Source: an uncultured Alphaproteobacteria bacterium (GTDB taxonomy: Bacteria; Pseudomonadota; Alphaproteobacteria; Micropepsales; Micropepsaceae). From it: DNA of 60,466 bases. The position numbers were made by a program, and so were the translations under genes. Below, piece after piece: positions 18,592 to 29,413 of the stretch. Under the pieces are notes generated by a model that saw only the letters and a list, made by a program, of their open reading frames with translations, ran no database searches and had not been told where the DNA came from. The stretch is from contig CAIOYY010000001.1 in the NCBI GenBank assembly GCA_903862715.1, positions 1 to 60,466 of the forward strand, written 5' to 3'. How positions within the stretch are numbered: position 1 is the first letter of the stretch; each line of letters begins with the position of its first letter.

Positions 18592-19359
18592 GTGACCGAG
18601 GCGCAAGCCCCAGAAGGAACAAGCGGAAAGGGCGAGCGTATCGCTAAGGTCATCGCCCGTGCCGGAATCTGTTCGCGCCGCGATGCCGAAAGGCTGATCG
18701 CCGAAGGCCGCGTGGACCTGAACGGCATGAAGGTTACGACCCCTGCCCTCACCGTCACTCCTAAGGATGTCATCGCCATCGACGGCAAGACCATTCCCGA
18801 CCGCGAAGGCACAAGGCTATGGCGCTATCACAAGCCGCCGGGGCTTGTGACTTCGCATCGCGATACCGAAGGACGACCGACCGTATTCGAGCATCTGCCA
18901 TCGCATCTGCCCCGCGTCGTTTCGGTGGGGCGGCTCGACATCAATTCGGAAGGCCTTTTGCTGCTCACCAATGACGGCGAACTGGCGCGCGCGCTGGAGC
19001 TTCCCGCGCAAGGCTGGGTCCGGCGCTATCGCGTGCGGCTGTTCGGCAATGTCACGCAGGCCGACCTCGACAAACTGGCCAAGGGCGTTCGCATCGATGG
19101 CGTGCGCTACGGTCCCGTCACCGCCGAACTCGAACGCGCGAAAGGCCCTTATGCCTGGGCGACCGTTGACCTGACGGAAGGCAAGAACCGCGAAGTGAAA
19201 CGCCTGATGGAATTTCTAGGGTTCAGGGTCGCGCGTCTTATCCGCGTGAGTTACGGCCCGTTTCATCTTGGCCAATTGCCCGAAGGCGAGGCGGAAGAAA
19301 TCTCGCCAAAGGTCTGGCGCGAGCAACTTGGCATGCCGAAAGCAAAGCGCAGCGAATAA
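18592..19359 (+). CDS. rluB: 23S rRNA pseudouridine synthase RluB-type
   Basis: A 255-residue RsuA/RluB family synthase. Residues ~14-75 form an S4 RNA-binding domain (RIAKVIARAGICSRRDAERLI). The catalytic Asp116 is in VGRLDINSEGLLLLTNDG, and GKNREVKRLMEFLG is the conserved C-terminal block. GTG 18592 is preferred over an upstream GTG at 18523 because AAGGA lies seven bases before it. RluB modifies U2605 of 23S rRNA in E. coli. Assignment within RluB/RluE/RluF follows overall similarity. Confidence 0.88.
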   Translation: MTEAQAPEGTSGKGERIAKVIARAGICSRRDAERLIAEGRVDLNGMKVTTPALTVTPKDVIAIDGKTIPDREGTRLWRYHKPPGLVTSHRDTEGRPTVFEHLPSHLPRVVSVGRLDINSEGLLLLTNDGELARALELPAQGWVRRYRVRLFGNVTQADLDKLAKGVRIDGVRYGPVTAELERAKGPYAWATVDLTEGKNREVKRLMEFLGFRVARLIRVSYGPFHLGQLPEGEAEEISPKVWREQLGMPKAKRSE

Positions 19360-19362
19360 ACC

Positions 19363-20325
19363 TCAGGACCGCGCCAGATCTGAAGGGTTTTCCTGCCCAT
19401 GCGGATCAATATGAATCAGGATTTCCGCGCGCGGGAACGCGGCCCGCAAGGACTGCTCGATCTCGTCGCTGACATCATGCGCTTCGTAAAGATTGAGATT
19501 CGCGTCCATTTCGACATGAACCTGGATGAAGCTCTGGGTGCCCGCCGCCCGCGTTCTCAAATCATGCAGGCCTCTGACCTGCGCATGGTTGAGCACGATT
19601 GCCTTTACCCTCTCGCGGTCTTCTTCGGGAAGTTCGCGGTCCATCAATTGGTCGAGTGACCGGCGGAAAACCCACCAGGAACTGAGGTAAAGGACACCGG
19701 CAATGGCCAAACCGATGATCGGATCGGCAATATGCCAGCCAAGCAGGCTCGATAGGATAATAGCGACAATCACGCCGAAATTGGTGAGGAGATCGCCCGC
19801 ATAATGCGCGCGGTCCGAGGCGATGGCGAGCGACCCCGTCGTGCGCACCACCTTCTGCTGATAGAGCAAAAGGGCAAAGGTCGCGCTCATTGAAAACAAA
19901 ATGACGATCATTCCGAGAAAGGGTGCCGTGACGGCTTCGGGCGCCAGGAGGTGACGCACGGATTCGGTGACGACGAAGGTCGCCGAGCCAGCGATGAAAA
20001 CGGCCTGCGCAAGGCCGGTCAATGGTTCGGCCTTGCCATGACCGAAGCGATGCTGCTGGTCGGCAGGGGTCAACGCATGGCCAACCGCGAACATCACGCC
20101 CAGCGAGGCTACGAGATCCGCCGCAGAATCGGTCAACGCGCCCAGCATGGAAACGGAGCCCGTGCCGAGATAGGCAATGGTTTTTACGATGACGAGCAAA
20201 GCCGCGACAAAAACCGACGCCGCCGTGGCGCGTCGCATCATCCGCACACGTTTACGATCGGACACATTCGGCGCGTGCGGCGTACCGTTCGCCACGCGCG
20301 TCGAGGGCCCATGATTTTTCATCAT
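19363..20325 (-). CDS. cation diffusion facilitator (FieF/CDF) metal transporter
   Basis: A 320-residue CDF transporter that exports divalent metals (Zn, Fe, Co or Cd) in exchange for protons. Six transmembrane helices occupy residues ~30-220. Metal-site acidic residues appear as ALTDSAADL in helix 2 and [13 protein letters not shown] in helix 5, matching the DxxxD/HxxxD pattern, and a His-containing [10 protein letters not shown] loop follows helix 2. The cytoplasmic C-terminal domain ([11 protein letters not shown] and ILIHIDPHG) is intact. The start overlaps the pdxH stop by 4 nt. Confidence 0.88.
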   Translation of the reverse strand: MMKNHGPSTRVANGTPHAPNVSDRKRVRMMRRATAASVFVAALLVIVKTIAYLGTGSVSMLGALTDSAADLVASLGVMFAVGHALTPADQQHRFGHGKAEPLTGLAQAVFIAGSATFVVTESVRHLLAPEAVTAPFLGMIVILFSMSATFALLLYQQKVVRTTGSLAIASDRAHYAGDLLTNFGVIVAIILSSLLGWHIADPIIGLAIAGVLYLSSWWVFRRSLDQLMDRELPEEDRERVKAIVLNHAQVRGLHDLRTRAAGTQSFIQVHVEMDANLNLYEAHDVSDEIEQSLRAAFPRAEILIHIDPHGQENPSDLARS

Positions 20326-20942
20326 GGGAACAGTTTAACCGTTCGCCATGCCGCGTCCAAATTTTCCCGGTGATAGAGCAGGCGGTCATGCAGGCGGAAA
20401 GGCCGGTCGCGCCAGAATTCGATGGCAAGCGGCGCCAGGCGATAACCGACCCAATGCGACGGACGCGGCACCGTCGCCAGCGCATATTTCGCGGCAAAGC
20501 GTGCGACTTCCTTCTCGAGCGCGAAACGGCCTTCGAGGGGCCGCGATTGCTTGGAAGCCCAGGCGCCGATCTGGCTGTCCTTCGGACGAGTGGCGAAATA
20601 GGCGTCGGCCTCGGAATCACTCACCCGCGAGACCAGCCCGCGTACGCGGACCTGACGGCGGAGGGATTTCCAGTGAAAGCACAAGGCGGCGCGCGGATGG
20701 ACGGCCAGTTCCTCGCCCTTGGCGCTTTCGCTGTTGGTGAAGAAAACGAACCCCGCCGCATCGACGCCTTTCAGAAGCACCATCCGGATGTCGGGAAGAC
20801 CATCGGAGTCGACCGTGGCGAGCGCCATGGCATTGGGATCGTTCGGTTCCTTCTCGCCGGCAGCGGCGAGCCATGCCGCGAAGGCGGCGATGGGGTCGTC
20901 GCCGGCAACCATATCGCTGGTACCCGAATCGGCTTGGCTCAC
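20322..20942 (-). CDS. pdxH: pyridoxamine 5'-phosphate oxidase PdxH
   Basis: A 206-residue FMN-dependent oxidase that makes pyridoxal 5'-phosphate. GTG 20942 is chosen because AAGGAG sits six bases upstream. Conserved blocks include [36 protein letters not shown] (FMN phosphate site), [16 protein letters not shown] and the C-terminal [15 protein letters not shown] made by this enzyme is also the cofactor of the alpha-oxoamine synthase at 52.1-53.4 kb. It is divergent from the J-domain gene and overlaps the downstream CDF gene by 4 nt. Confidence 0.94.
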   Translation of the reverse strand: MSQADSGTSDMVAGDDPIAAFAAWLAAAGEKEPNDPNAMALATVDSDGLPDIRMVLLKGVDAAGFVFFTNSESAKGEELAVHPRAALCFHWKSLRRQVRVRGLVSRVSDSEADAYFATRPKDSQIGAWASKQSRPLEGRFALEKEVARFAAKYALATVPRPSHWVGYRLAPLAIEFWRDRPFRLHDRLLYHRENLDAAWRTVKLFP

Positions 20943-21075
20943 TTCGGTCTCCTTAAGGCTGGCGATACCATTTCCGACGCCCGCCCGGAAGGCTATGCCA
21001 CTCAGGCAGGTTCTGCGGGCCCCGGCGAGGCATGTTCCATATTTGCTTTCCTCCGGGACCGCCCTATATCGGGCC

Positions 21076-22023
21076 ATGGCAATGCGCGATCCCTATGATG
21101 TCCTTGGCGTAAAGCGAAACGCCTCCGAGGCCGAAATCAAAAAGGCTTTCCGTTCGCTTGCCAAGAAATTGCACCCTGACACCCATGGCAACGAACCCAC
21201 GAAAACGAAGCGTTTTCAGGAAATAAACGCCGCCTATGAGCTCGTAGGCGACAAGGAAAAGCGCGCCCAGTTCGATCGCGGCGAGATCGATGCCGAAGGC
21301 CATCCGCGCGGCTTCGACCCTCGCGCACAAGGTTTTGGAGGCTTCCAGGGCGGAGCGCAGGAAGGCTTTCCCGGCGGGTTCGAGTTCCGGGGCGGCTCCC
21401 AGGGCGGCGGCCCGTTCCGGGCGGAAGACATTTTCGCAGACATTCTCGGCGGATTGGGCGGCACGGGCGGGCGCGGACGCCGCCGCGCCCAGGCGGCCAG
21501 GGGTGAAGACATCCAATTGGCAGCGACCATCTCGCTTGAGGAAGCCGCCTCGGGCGCCTCAAGACGGGTGGTCTTAAGCGACGGCAAGCAGCTCGAGGTC
21601 AAAATTCCGGCCGGGGTAAAGGACGCCCAGCAGATCAGGCTGCGCGGCAAAGGCGGCGAAGGCCAGGGCGGCGGCCCGGCGGGCGACGTGCTGATCACGG
21701 TGCAATTAGCGCCACATCCCCAATTCACCCGCGAGGGCAAGGATTTGCGTCTGGAGCTGCCGATTTCCCTTCAGGAGGCGGTGCTTGGCGGCAAAGTCGA
21801 GGTCCCGACGTTATCGGCGCCCGTTACGCTGACCATTCCGCCCCATTCCAATAGCGGGCAGGTTTTACGTCTCAAGGGCAAAGGCCTTCCCGAGCAGGGC
21901 AGCGCGGCGGGCGATCTCTACGTGCGCCTGTCGGTGACATTGCCCGCAACGCCGGACGCGAAACTGGACGAATTCGTGCGGAGTTGGGACAGCCCTTACG
22001 CGCCCCGCGCCAGGGGCAAGTAA
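21076..22023 (+). CDS. J-domain protein of the DnaJ/CbpA class without zinc finger
   Basis: A 315-residue co-chaperone. Residues 5-70 are the J domain ([21 protein letters not shown], with HPD in the helix II-III loop), followed by a Gly/Phe-rich linker (~75-145) and two C-terminal substrate-binding beta domains ([38 protein letters not shown]). No CxxCxGxG repeats are present, so this is the CbpA type rather than DnaJ. It stimulates Hsp70 ATPase and presents clients. ATG 21076 is the start that begins right before the J domain. Confidence 0.9.
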   Translation: MAMRDPYDVLGVKRNASEAEIKKAFRSLAKKLHPDTHGNEPTKTKRFQEINAAYELVGDKEKRAQFDRGEIDAEGHPRGFDPRAQGFGGFQGGAQEGFPGGFEFRGGSQGGGPFRAEDIFADILGGLGGTGGRGRRRAQAARGEDIQLAATISLEEAASGASRRVVLSDGKQLEVKIPAGVKDAQQIRLRGKGGEGQGGGPAGDVLITVQLAPHPQFTREGKDLRLELPISLQEAVLGGKVEVPTLSAPVTLTIPPHSNSGQVLRLKGKGLPEQGSAAGDLYVRLSVTLPATPDAKLDEFVRSWDSPYAPRARGK

Positions 22024-22114
22024 TCTCGCATGTGGAAAGGTTTAATGATGATTGGCGGGCCCGGTTCGCTCCGCTATAGCTGCACCACAAAGCATAAAAA
22101 GACGGAGTGACGGT

Positions 22115-22936
22115 ATGGCCGGGCTGATGGCAGGCAAACGCGGCCTTATAATGGGCGTCGCCAATGAACGCTCGATCGCCTGGGGTATTGCGCAATCGCT
22201 GCACGCCCAAGGCGCGGAACTCGCTTTCAGCTATCTGGGCGAGGCTTTCCGCAAACGCGTGGCGCCGCTGGTCCAGCCGATGAACCCCGCTGCCCTACTC
22301 GATTGCGACGCCTCGAACGGCGCCTCGCTGGACGCGGCATTCGAGAAGCTCAAAGAGGTCTGGGACAGCTTCGATTTCATCGTGCATGCGATTGCGTTTT
22401 CCGACCGCGAACAGCTAAAGGGCCGTTACGTCGATACGACGGCCGAAAATTTCGCGATGACGATGAATGTGTCCTGCTATTCATTCACGGCTGTCGCGCA
22501 GCGCGCCGAAAAGATGATGCCCAAGGGCGGCAGCATGCTGACCTTGAGCTATTACGGCGCCGAAAAAGTCATGCCGCATTACAATGTAATGGGCGTTGCC
22601 AAGGCCGCTCTGGAAGCGTCGGTACGGTATCTCGCCGAAGACCTCGGCAAGAAGAATATCCGCGTCAACGCCTTGTCGGCGGGCCCGATACGGACGCTTG
22701 CGGCGGCGGGCGTCGGCGATTTTCGCTACATCCTGAAATGGAATGAACTGAATTCGCCGCTGCGCCGGACCGTGACGATTTCCGATGTCGGCGATTCGGC
22801 GCTGTTTCTGCTGTCGGATTTGAGCCGCGGCATTACTGGCGAAGTGATGCATGTCGATGCCGGTTACAATGTCGTCGGCATGAAGGCCGAAGATGCACCC
22901 GACATCGCCGTGTCGATGAAGAATGACGGCGCGTAG
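22115..22936 (+). CDS. fabI: enoyl-ACP reductase FabI (NADH)
   Basis: A 273-residue SDR-fold reductase that performs the last step of each type II fatty acid elongation cycle. The glycine-rich region reads GVANERSIAWGIA, and the catalytic pair Tyr156 and Lys163 (HYNVMGVAKAAL) fall at the same numbers as in E. coli FabI. LSAGPIRTLAAAG is the substrate-loop region, and triclosan-type inhibitors would be expected to bind it. The 3' end overlaps the histidine phosphatase gene by 14 nt. Confidence 0.94.
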   Translation: MAGLMAGKRGLIMGVANERSIAWGIAQSLHAQGAELAFSYLGEAFRKRVAPLVQPMNPAALLDCDASNGASLDAAFEKLKEVWDSFDFIVHAIAFSDREQLKGRYVDTTAENFAMTMNVSCYSFTAVAQRAEKMMPKGGSMLTLSYYGAEKVMPHYNVMGVAKAALEASVRYLAEDLGKKNIRVNALSAGPIRTLAAAGVGDFRYILKWNELNSPLRRTVTISDVGDSALFLLSDLSRGITGEVMHVDAGYNVVGMKAEDAPDIAVSMKNDGA

Positions 22937-23540
22937 GCCCACCCCCGGACACATCATCTATTTCGCGCGGCACGGCGAAACGCTGTTCAATGTCGAGCGG
23001 CGCTGGCAGGGCTCGCGCAATGATTCCGCGCTGACGCCGCGCGGCCTCGGACATGCACGCGAGACCGGACTTATACTCAAAAGCCTGATCGATCCCGCAA
23101 AGCCGCCCCGTTTTGTTGCGAGCCCTATGGGACGCGCACGGGCCACGATGGAGGGCGCGCTGGAGGCGCTGGGGCTTCCCAGGAACGGCTACACCACGGA
23201 CGCGCGCCTAGCGGAAATCGACCTCGGAGAATGGACGGGCATTCTGGCCGATGAGGTGAAGGTGAAGGATCGCGCGCGCTGGGAGGCAAGACAGAGTGAC
23301 AAATGGAATATCCCCTGCCCCGGCGGCGAAAGCTTCTGCATGGCGGCGGCGCGGGCGCGGGAATGGCTCGACAGCATCGATACGGAGACGGTGGCTATCT
23401 CCCATGGCGTCTTCGGACGGGTGTTGCGGGCGCTCTATCTCGGGCTCGATCCGTCGCAAATATCGGGGATGGAGGAACCGCATGGCAGTATTTTCCGCCT
23501 GTCGGGGGGAGAGATTTCACGTTTTGATCCGGTCCTTTGA
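22923..23540 (+). CDS. histidine phosphatase family (phosphoglycerate mutase-like) protein
   Basis: A 205-residue protein with the catalytic RHGE motif in YFARHGETLFNVERRWQG. The second Arg is in SPMGRARATMEGAL, the proton-donor Glu region is DLGEWTG, and the second His is in AISHGVFGRVL. The size and lack of mutase-specific insertions suggest a broad phosphatase. It overlaps fabI by 14 nt and precedes aroC, an order common in alphaproteobacteria. The substrate is unknown. Confidence 0.85.
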   Translation: MTARRPTPGHIIYFARHGETLFNVERRWQGSRNDSALTPRGLGHARETGLILKSLIDPAKPPRFVASPMGRARATMEGALEALGLPRNGYTTDARLAEIDLGEWTGILADEVKVKDRARWEARQSDKWNIPCPGGESFCMAAARAREWLDSIDTETVAISHGVFGRVLRALYLGLDPSQISGMEEPHGSIFRLSGGEISRFDPVL

Positions 23541-23601
23541 ACGGGTGCCCCGTCCCTTCATCCGGTTTGACGCCGCTCCCGCGCTTACTTAGAACCAAGT
23601 C

Positions 23602-24705
23602 ATGTCGCACAATTCCTTCGGCCATCTGTTTCGCGTCACCACCTTCGGCGAGAGCCACGGGCCGATGATCGGCTGCGTGATCGACGGCTGCCCGGCGGGC
23701 ATCGCGCTGACCGAGACCGATCTGCAGACCTATCTGGACCAGCGCAAACCCGGCCAATCGAAATTCACCACGCAGCGCAAAGAACCCGACACGGTGCGTA
23801 TCGTTTCCGGCGTATTCCAGGACGAGCGCATGGCGCAGCAGGTGACGACCGGCACGCCGATCGCGCTGATCATCGAAAATGTCGATGCGCGTTCGAAGGA
23901 TTATTCCGACATCCGCGACAAGTTCCGGCCCGGACATGCCGATTACACTTACTTTGCGAAATATGGGCTGCGCGATTATCGCGGCGGTGGGCGTTCCTCC
24001 GCGCGCGAAACCGCGATGCGGGTGGCCGCGGGCGGCGTAGCGCGCAAGGTTCTCGACCATCTTTACAAGGGCGTGAAAATCCGGGGCGCGATGACCCAGA
24101 TGGGACCCAAGACCATCGACCGCGCGCAATGGAATTGGCGCGAGGTCACGAAGAATTCGTTCTTCTCACCCGATCCCACCAGCGTCGAGGCCTGGACGAA
24201 ATATCTCGAAGGCATCCGCAAGAAAGGCTCTTCCTGCGGCGCGATTATCGAAGTGGTAGCGGAAGGCATTCCGGCGGGTTTAGGCGCGCCGATTTACGGC
24301 AAACTGGACGCCGACCTCGCTTCGGCGCTCATGAGCATCAATGCGGTGAAAGCGGTCGAAATCGGCGACGGGATGGCGGTTGCCGCCTATTCCGGCGAAG
24401 AAAACGCCGATGAGATGCGCAAGGGAAAACCGGGCAAGCCGAAATTCCTGTCCAACCATGCGGGCGGCATATTGGGCGGCATTTCGACGGGGCAGGACAT
24501 TGTCACGCGTTTCGCGGTGAAGCCGACGTCATCGATCCTCTCCCCGCGCAAGACCGTGGATGTGAGCGAGAACAATACCGAGATCGTCACCAAGGGCCGT
24601 CATGACCCTTGCGTCGGCATTCGCGCGGTTCCGGTAGGCGAAGCGATGGTGGCCTGCGTACTCGCCGATCATGCGTTGCGCCATCGCGCGCAAATGGGCG
24701 GATGA
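23602..24705 (+). CDS. aroC: chorismate synthase AroC
   Basis: A 367-residue enzyme converting EPSP to chorismate with reduced FMN, the last shared step of the aromatic pathway. The first signature [18 protein letters not shown], the second [13 protein letters not shown] and the third [17 protein letters not shown] are all intact. It is full length. It starts 62 nt after the phosphatase gene and is convergent with the C13 peptidase gene. Confidence 0.96.
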   Translation: MSHNSFGHLFRVTTFGESHGPMIGCVIDGCPAGIALTETDLQTYLDQRKPGQSKFTTQRKEPDTVRIVSGVFQDERMAQQVTTGTPIALIIENVDARSKDYSDIRDKFRPGHADYTYFAKYGLRDYRGGGRSSARETAMRVAAGGVARKVLDHLYKGVKIRGAMTQMGPKTIDRAQWNWREVTKNSFFSPDPTSVEAWTKYLEGIRKKGSSCGAIIEVVAEGIPAGLGAPIYGKLDADLASALMSINAVKAVEIGDGMAVAAYSGEENADEMRKGKPGKPKFLSNHAGGILGGISTGQDIVTRFAVKPTSSILSPRKTVDVSENNTEIVTKGRHDPCVGIRAVPVGEAMVACVLADHALRHRAQMGG

Positions 24706-24727
24706 TCCGTTTGACGGCGAACGGCGT

Positions 24728-25519
24728 TCAGCCGGGGTCCAGCGTATAAAATTCCAGCAAGCTTGCGGCGCGACCACCAATATAGAGCTGCGGCTCGGAG
24801 GGTGGCGCTGCGCCCTCGACTTCCTCGCGCGCGGCTACGCAGGCCTGCACTTCGGTGGCCAGGGCCGGAAAGGTGCGCGATCCGGGGAAGGATTCCAGCA
24901 CGCACTGATCGAAGAAAGTGTAGGTCAGATCCACGCCGCAGCCGAAAGAAGCGCGGTCGGGCCGCGCTGCGTTGAAGATCATCCGGTTGTCGGCGGCGAG
25001 CGCGGGAATGAACACGCCCGAATAACATGCGGAAAGAACGATAACGGTCGGAAGATCGTGGCACGTGCCGTTGATGAAGGCAGCGAGAACCTCGGGCGAC
25101 ATGATGAGGCCGTCCACAATGATCCCCTGCGGCGCGCCATGCGAGGTGAAGTAGAAAAAACAACCGCCGCGGACGGTTTTGGTCAGCGTCGTTACGGTGT
25201 CGTTCAGCGTGTCGTAATCGGCGGGAAGCGTCGTCTCGATATAACGACCAGGCTGGGTCGTGAACTGCCGAATATTCGCCGAATCGAAACCGATGGTGGT
25301 CAGATGGTGCGCGATATCGCGGCGGGCATTGTCGAAGACTTCCGACGGCGCGCCGCCATCGGCGGTGTTGTCGCCCGCCACCACAATGCCGATCCAGGCG
25401 TCGAACGGACCGGCCATAGCGGGCACCGCACCAAGAATAAGGGCAAAGCCACAAGCGCAGACCGGTGAGAGAATTCTAGCGAACACGGCGGATCGGATCC
25501 CCTTCAGGCAGCGAACCAT
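24728..25519 (-). CDS. secreted C13 (legumain-type) family cysteine peptidase
   Basis: A 263-residue protein with an N-terminal signal peptide cleaved after AMA (about residue 36). The caspase/legumain-like His-Cys dyad is visible: His127 in FTSHGAPQG after a hydrophobic strand (GCFFYF), and Cys165 in IVLSACYSGVF. Other features of peptidase C13 are DNARRDIAHHL and SFGCGVDLTYTFFD. Eukaryotic legumains cleave after Asn, but bacterial specificity is largely unknown. Export implies a periplasmic or secreted role. It is convergent with aroC and 5 nt downstream of the RNA methyltransferase gene on the same strand. Confidence 0.82.
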   Translation of the reverse strand: MVRCLKGIRSAVFARILSPVCACGFALILGAVPAMAGPFDAWIGIVVAGDNTADGGAPSEVFDNARRDIAHHLTTIGFDSANIRQFTTQPGRYIETTLPADYDTLNDTVTTLTKTVRGGCFFYFTSHGAPQGIIVDGLIMSPEVLAAFINGTCHDLPTVIVLSACYSGVFIPALAADNRMIFNAARPDRASFGCGVDLTYTFFDQCVLESFPGSRTFPALATEVQACVAAREEVEGAAPPSEPQLYIGGRAASLLEFYTLDPG

Positions 25520-25524
25520 AAGCC

Positions 25525-26745
25525 CTAGCTTCCCTCGCGTTCAAGGACCGCCACGAGTTCGACATGCGGCGACCACAGAAACTGATCGACCGGCGTAACC
25601 CGGCGCAAATGATAGCCGCCATCGGCGAGAATGCGCGCATCGCGCGCGAAACTGGACGGGCTGCAGGAGACATAGATGATACGCGGAACTTCCGAGGCGG
25701 CAAGCTGTTCGGCCTGTGCCTTTGCACCGGGACGTGGTGGATCGATCACCACGGCATCGAAGCGTTTCAGTTCGGACGCCATCAGCGGCCTTCGGAACAA
25801 GTCGCGCCGTTCGATGACGGCCTTAGAGCCTTGCGCGCGCGCGGCGGCGTCGAGCGCCGCGAGCATCAAGGCATTGTCCTCGACCGCCGCAACCGAACGC
25901 CCTTCAGCAAGCGATAGAGCGAAGGTGCCGCAGCCGGCGAATAGGTCGGCGATTCTTTTAGCGGCGCCTACGCCCTCGCCGACCAGCGCCTGAAGCATAG
26001 CCTCGCCTTCGCGCGTCGGCTGCAGAAAGGGCTCAATGGGCAGATAGACGGTGTGCTTGCCGATCCGCAAATAGGGTTCGCGCGCGACCGTGATGATGTC
26101 GCCATTCCAGGAGAGCCGCGCGAGATCAAGCCTTTGCGCGAATTCGGCCAGCGCCATCAGGGTGTTCATCGACGGGCCGCGCTTCCATTTCAGCGAAATA
26201 TCGAGCCCTGCATCGGTGGCGGTCGTGTGCAGTTCGGCCGTGTCGCCCTCGCGCAGCAGCGACGCCAGCGCGGTGCGCAGTTTCGGCAGCGCCTTCGCGA
26301 GCGCGGGCGCGAGAATGGGACAAACGGAGATATCGACGAGGTTGCGGCTTTCCGGTTCATAAAATCCGAGGGCGACGCCCTCTCGATTCCGGCGCGCTTT
26401 CAGCACCGCACGACGGCGCGTATGCGGCGCGACGGCACGAATGGGATCGACCTCGATCGTTTCAAACCCGCGTTGCGCCAGCGCGGTGACAATGAGATCG
26501 CGCTTCCAGGCGAGATAGGCTTGCGTATCGACATGCTGCAGCGCGCAGCCCCCGCACTTTCCGAAATGCGCGCAATCCGGGATTTTGCGCCACGCGCCCG
26601 CGGTGACGATTTCCGCGACGCGGGGTTTCGCATCTTCGGTGAGACGCACCACATCGCCCGGAACCGTGTAGGGAAGAAACAGGCCGTTCGCCGTGACGCC
26701 GTCACCGGCATGACCCAATTTCAGAATTTCGACGGTGCCGCTCAA
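25525..26745 (-). CDS. 23S rRNA/tRNA (uracil-5)-methyltransferase, RlmD/TrmA family
   Basis: A 406-residue enzyme with a TRAM-like N-terminal beta domain, a [4Fe-4S] motif (CAHFGKCGGCALQH, then the fourth Cys downstream, ICP), and a SAM-binding domain with DLFAGCGTFALSLAEG. The catalytic Cys lies in IYVSCSPSSFARD, after VIDPPRPGA. The product is m5U, in 23S rRNA or tRNA. RlmC and RlmD cannot be told apart here. It overlaps tlyA by 4 nt in the dxs operon. Confidence 0.87.
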   Translation of the reverse strand: MSGTVEILKLGHAGDGVTANGLFLPYTVPGDVVRLTEDAKPRVAEIVTAGAWRKIPDCAHFGKCGGCALQHVDTQAYLAWKRDLIVTALAQRGFETIEVDPIRAVAPHTRRRAVLKARRNREGVALGFYEPESRNLVDISVCPILAPALAKALPKLRTALASLLREGDTAELHTTATDAGLDISLKWKRGPSMNTLMALAEFAQRLDLARLSWNGDIITVAREPYLRIGKHTVYLPIEPFLQPTREGEAMLQALVGEGVGAAKRIADLFAGCGTFALSLAEGRSVAAVEDNALMLAALDAAARAQGSKAVIERRDLFRRPLMASELKRFDAVVIDPPRPGAKAQAEQLAASEVPRIIYVSCSPSSFARDARILADGGYHLRRVTPVDQFLWSPHVELVAVLEREGS

Positions 26746-27476
26746 CGGCGCTGTGCCGCCAGCAGAAATTCCTGATTGCCGTCACCGCCTGTAATGGGTG
26801 ACGGCATACTGGCTTCCGCGCGCCAGCCATGTTTCTCGACAAAGGCGGAAATATCGTCGACCGCGCCCTGACGGGCGGAATCCGTTTTCACGATGCCGCC
26901 CTTGCCGATGGCTTCACGTCCGGTTTCGAATTGCGGCTTCACCAGCAGCACCGCCCAAGCGCCCGGTGCGGCCAGTGCAAAAGCGGCGGGAAGAACGAGC
27001 TTCAGGCTGATGAAACTGACATCGACGACAATCGCTGCAACCGCTTCCTGCACATGGACGCGCGAAAGGTCGCGCGCGTTCAAGCCTTCGATAGCGACGA
27101 CATTGGGATTCGCGGCGATTTTTCGCACAAGCTGTCCGTGGCCGACATCAATGGCATAGACGCGCGCGGCGCCACGCTCGAGCAGAACCTGCGTGAAGCC
27201 GCCGGTCGACGCACCGACATCAAGGCAGACGAGTCCGGACGGCGAATAGCCGAAATAGGTCAGGGCAGCGTCGAGTTTGACGCCGCCGCGGGATACATAA
27301 GGATGGGACGGCGCATATTCTATTTTCATATCGCTCTGTAAATTCTGTGCCGCTTTGGTGACGGGTTTTCCGTTCGCGCTCACATTACCTGCACGAATGG
27401 CGGCTTGCGCCTCCGCGCGGCTGGCGGCAAAGCCATGCGCGACCAGAAAGAGATCGGCGCGTTCGCCGCCGGACAT
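26742..27476 (-). CDS. tlyA: TlyA family rRNA 2'-O-methyltransferase
   Basis: A 244-residue protein: an N-terminal S4 RNA-binding domain (RADLFLVAHGFAASRAEAQAAI) followed by an FtsJ-type methyltransferase domain with CLDVGASTGGFTQVLLERGA and the catalytic Lys-Asp-Lys-Glu set in part as VSFISLKLVLP and LVKPQFE. In mycobacteria TlyA methylates 16S C1409 and 23S C1920; older annotations call it hemolysin. Its start shares one base with the dxs stop, so translation is coupled. Confidence 0.87.
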   Translation of the reverse strand: MSGGERADLFLVAHGFAASRAEAQAAIRAGNVSANGKPVTKAAQNLQSDMKIEYAPSHPYVSRGGVKLDAALTYFGYSPSGLVCLDVGASTGGFTQVLLERGAARVYAIDVGHGQLVRKIAANPNVVAIEGLNARDLSRVHVQEAVAAIVVDVSFISLKLVLPAAFALAAPGAWAVLLVKPQFETGREAIGKGGIVKTDSARQGAVDDISAFVEKHGWRAEASMPSPITGGDGNQEFLLAAQRR

Positions 27477-29407
27477 CAGGCAATGACCGCCGCAGCTTCC
27501 CCATCGCGGCCCAGCGCCGAAAGGCCCGCCGCGACAATCGCCTTGGCGTCGAGGCCGGCGATTTCATACATGCGCTCGGGCGTATCCTGATCGAGAAAAC
27601 GATCGGGAAGGACCATGGTGCGAACTTTCAGACCACGGTCGAGAATGCCGTCCCAGCTGAGAAAATGCAGAACATGCGCGCCAAAGCCGCCAATGGCGCC
27701 CTCCTCGATGGTGAGAAGGACTTCGTGCTCGCGCGCCAGACGGCGGACGAGATCGGTATCGAGCGGCTTCGCAAAGCGGGCATCGGCCACCGTCGCAGAT
27801 AGTCCGTAGGTGGAAAATTTATCGGCGGCGAGCAGGCATTCCTTCAGACGCGCGCCGAAATTCAGAATGGCCACCGAAGTGCCCTCGCGCAGGAAGCGGC
27901 CCTTGCCGATTTCCAGCGGCGTGCCGCGCTTCGGATAGGCAAGCCCCATACCCTCGCCGCGCGGATAGCGGAAAGCAGAAGGACGGTCGTCAATGGCGCG
28001 GGCCGTCGCGACCATATGAACAAGTTCGGTTTCATCGCCGGCCGCCATGACGACAAAGCCGGGCAATGTCGCGAGATAGGTGATATCGAACGACCCCGCA
28101 TGCGTCGGGCCATCGGCGCCGACAAGCCCCGCGCGGTCGATAGCGAAGCGCACCGGTAGCGACTGTACGGCGACATCATGCACGACCTGATCGTAGCCGC
28201 GCTGCAGGAAGGTGGAGTAAATCGCGGCGAACGGCTTGTAGCCTTCGACCGCAAGACCGGCGGCAAAGGTGACGCCATGCTGTTCGGCGATGCCCACATC
28301 GAAGCAGCGATGGGGAAACCGTTCGGCAAACAGATCGAGCCCCGTGCCGGACGGCATGGCCGCCGTGATGGCGACAACTTTCTCGTCCGCCTCGGCTTCG
28401 GCGATCAGCGCATCGGCAAAGACCTTGGTGTAGCTTGGAAGGCTGCCGCCCTTTTTCTGTTCGCCCGTCAGAACATTGAACTTACCGACGCCGTGATATT
28501 TGTCGGCGGAAGCTTCGGCGGGCGCATAACCCTTGCCCTTATTGGTCACGACATGAATGAGGACGGGCCCCGTATCCATCGCACGTACATTTTCGAGCAC
28601 CGGAATGAGGTGATCGAGATTATGTCCGTCGATGGGGCCGATGTAATAAAAGCCGAGTTCTTCGAACAGCGTGCCGCCCATCGCCATGCCGCGCGCAAAT
28701 TCCTCGGCGCGTTGCGCGGTGACGCGGAAAAGACGCGGCCAACGCTTCATGATGCGCTTGAAGAAATAACGCAGGCCCCGATAGGTCCGGCCCGATACGA
28801 GGCGCGCGAGATAGGCGCTCATCGCGCCGACGGGCGGCGCAATCGACATGTCGTTGTCGTTGAGAATAACGATGAGCCGCGCGCCCATGGCGCCCGCATT
28901 GTTCATCGCCTCATAGGCCATGCCCGCGCTCATCGCGCCATCGCCGATGACGGCGACCACATGATAGTCCGCTTTGTCGAGATCGCGCGCTGCAGCGAAA
29001 CCGAGACCCGCGGAAATCGATGTCGAGGAATGCGCGGCGCCGAAGCTGTCGTAAATACTTTCGGCGCGTTTGGTGAAGCCTGAGATGCCGCCGCCCTGGC
29101 GCAGGCTGCGCATGCGCGCCCGCCGTCCGGTCAGGATTTTGTGCGGATAGGCCTGGTGGCCGACATCCCAGATGATCTTGTCGCGCGGCGTGTCGAATAC
29201 GCGATGGAGCGCAACCGTAAGCTCGACCACACCCAACCCTGCGCCGAGATGCCCGCCGGTGACGGACACGACATCGATGGTTTCCTGACGCAGCTCGATC
29301 GCCAGCGCGCCGAGTTTCTCGCGGCCAAGCGCGCGTAGATCGTCCGGAGTTTCAATCGTATCCAGAAGAGGCGTTTTCGACACGGTCACGGAAGTCTCTG
29401 AGGTCAA
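27476..29407 (-). CDS. dxs: 1-deoxy-D-xylulose-5-phosphate synthase
   Basis: A 643-residue thiamine diphosphate enzyme that makes DXP from pyruvate and glyceraldehyde 3-phosphate, the entry to the MEP isoprenoid pathway. ThDP binding is shown by [20 protein letters not shown] with [48 protein letters not shown] and [14 protein letters not shown] are intact. Its product feeds IspA directly upstream, and through it ubiquinone (UbiA). Confidence 0.95.
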   Translation of the reverse strand: MTSETSVTVSKTPLLDTIETPDDLRALGREKLGALAIELRQETIDVVSVTGGHLGAGLGVVELTVALHRVFDTPRDKIIWDVGHQAYPHKILTGRRARMRSLRQGGGISGFTKRAESIYDSFGAAHSSTSISAGLGFAAARDLDKADYHVVAVIGDGAMSAGMAYEAMNNAGAMGARLIVILNDNDMSIAPPVGAMSAYLARLVSGRTYRGLRYFFKRIMKRWPRLFRVTAQRAEEFARGMAMGGTLFEELGFYYIGPIDGHNLDHLIPVLENVRAMDTGPVLIHVVTNKGKGYAPAEASADKYHGVGKFNVLTGEQKKGGSLPSYTKVFADALIAEAEADEKVVAITAAMPSGTGLDLFAERFPHRCFDVGIAEQHGVTFAAGLAVEGYKPFAAIYSTFLQRGYDQVVHDVAVQSLPVRFAIDRAGLVGADGPTHAGSFDITYLATLPGFVVMAAGDETELVHMVATARAIDDRPSAFRYPRGEGMGLAYPKRGTPLEIGKGRFLREGTSVAILNFGARLKECLLAADKFSTYGLSATVADARFAKPLDTDLVRRLAREHEVLLTIEEGAIGGFGAHVLHFLSWDGILDRGLKVRTMVLPDRFLDQDTPERMYEIAGLDAKAIVAAGLSALGRDGEAAAVIA

Positions 29408-29413
29408 TTCGGT

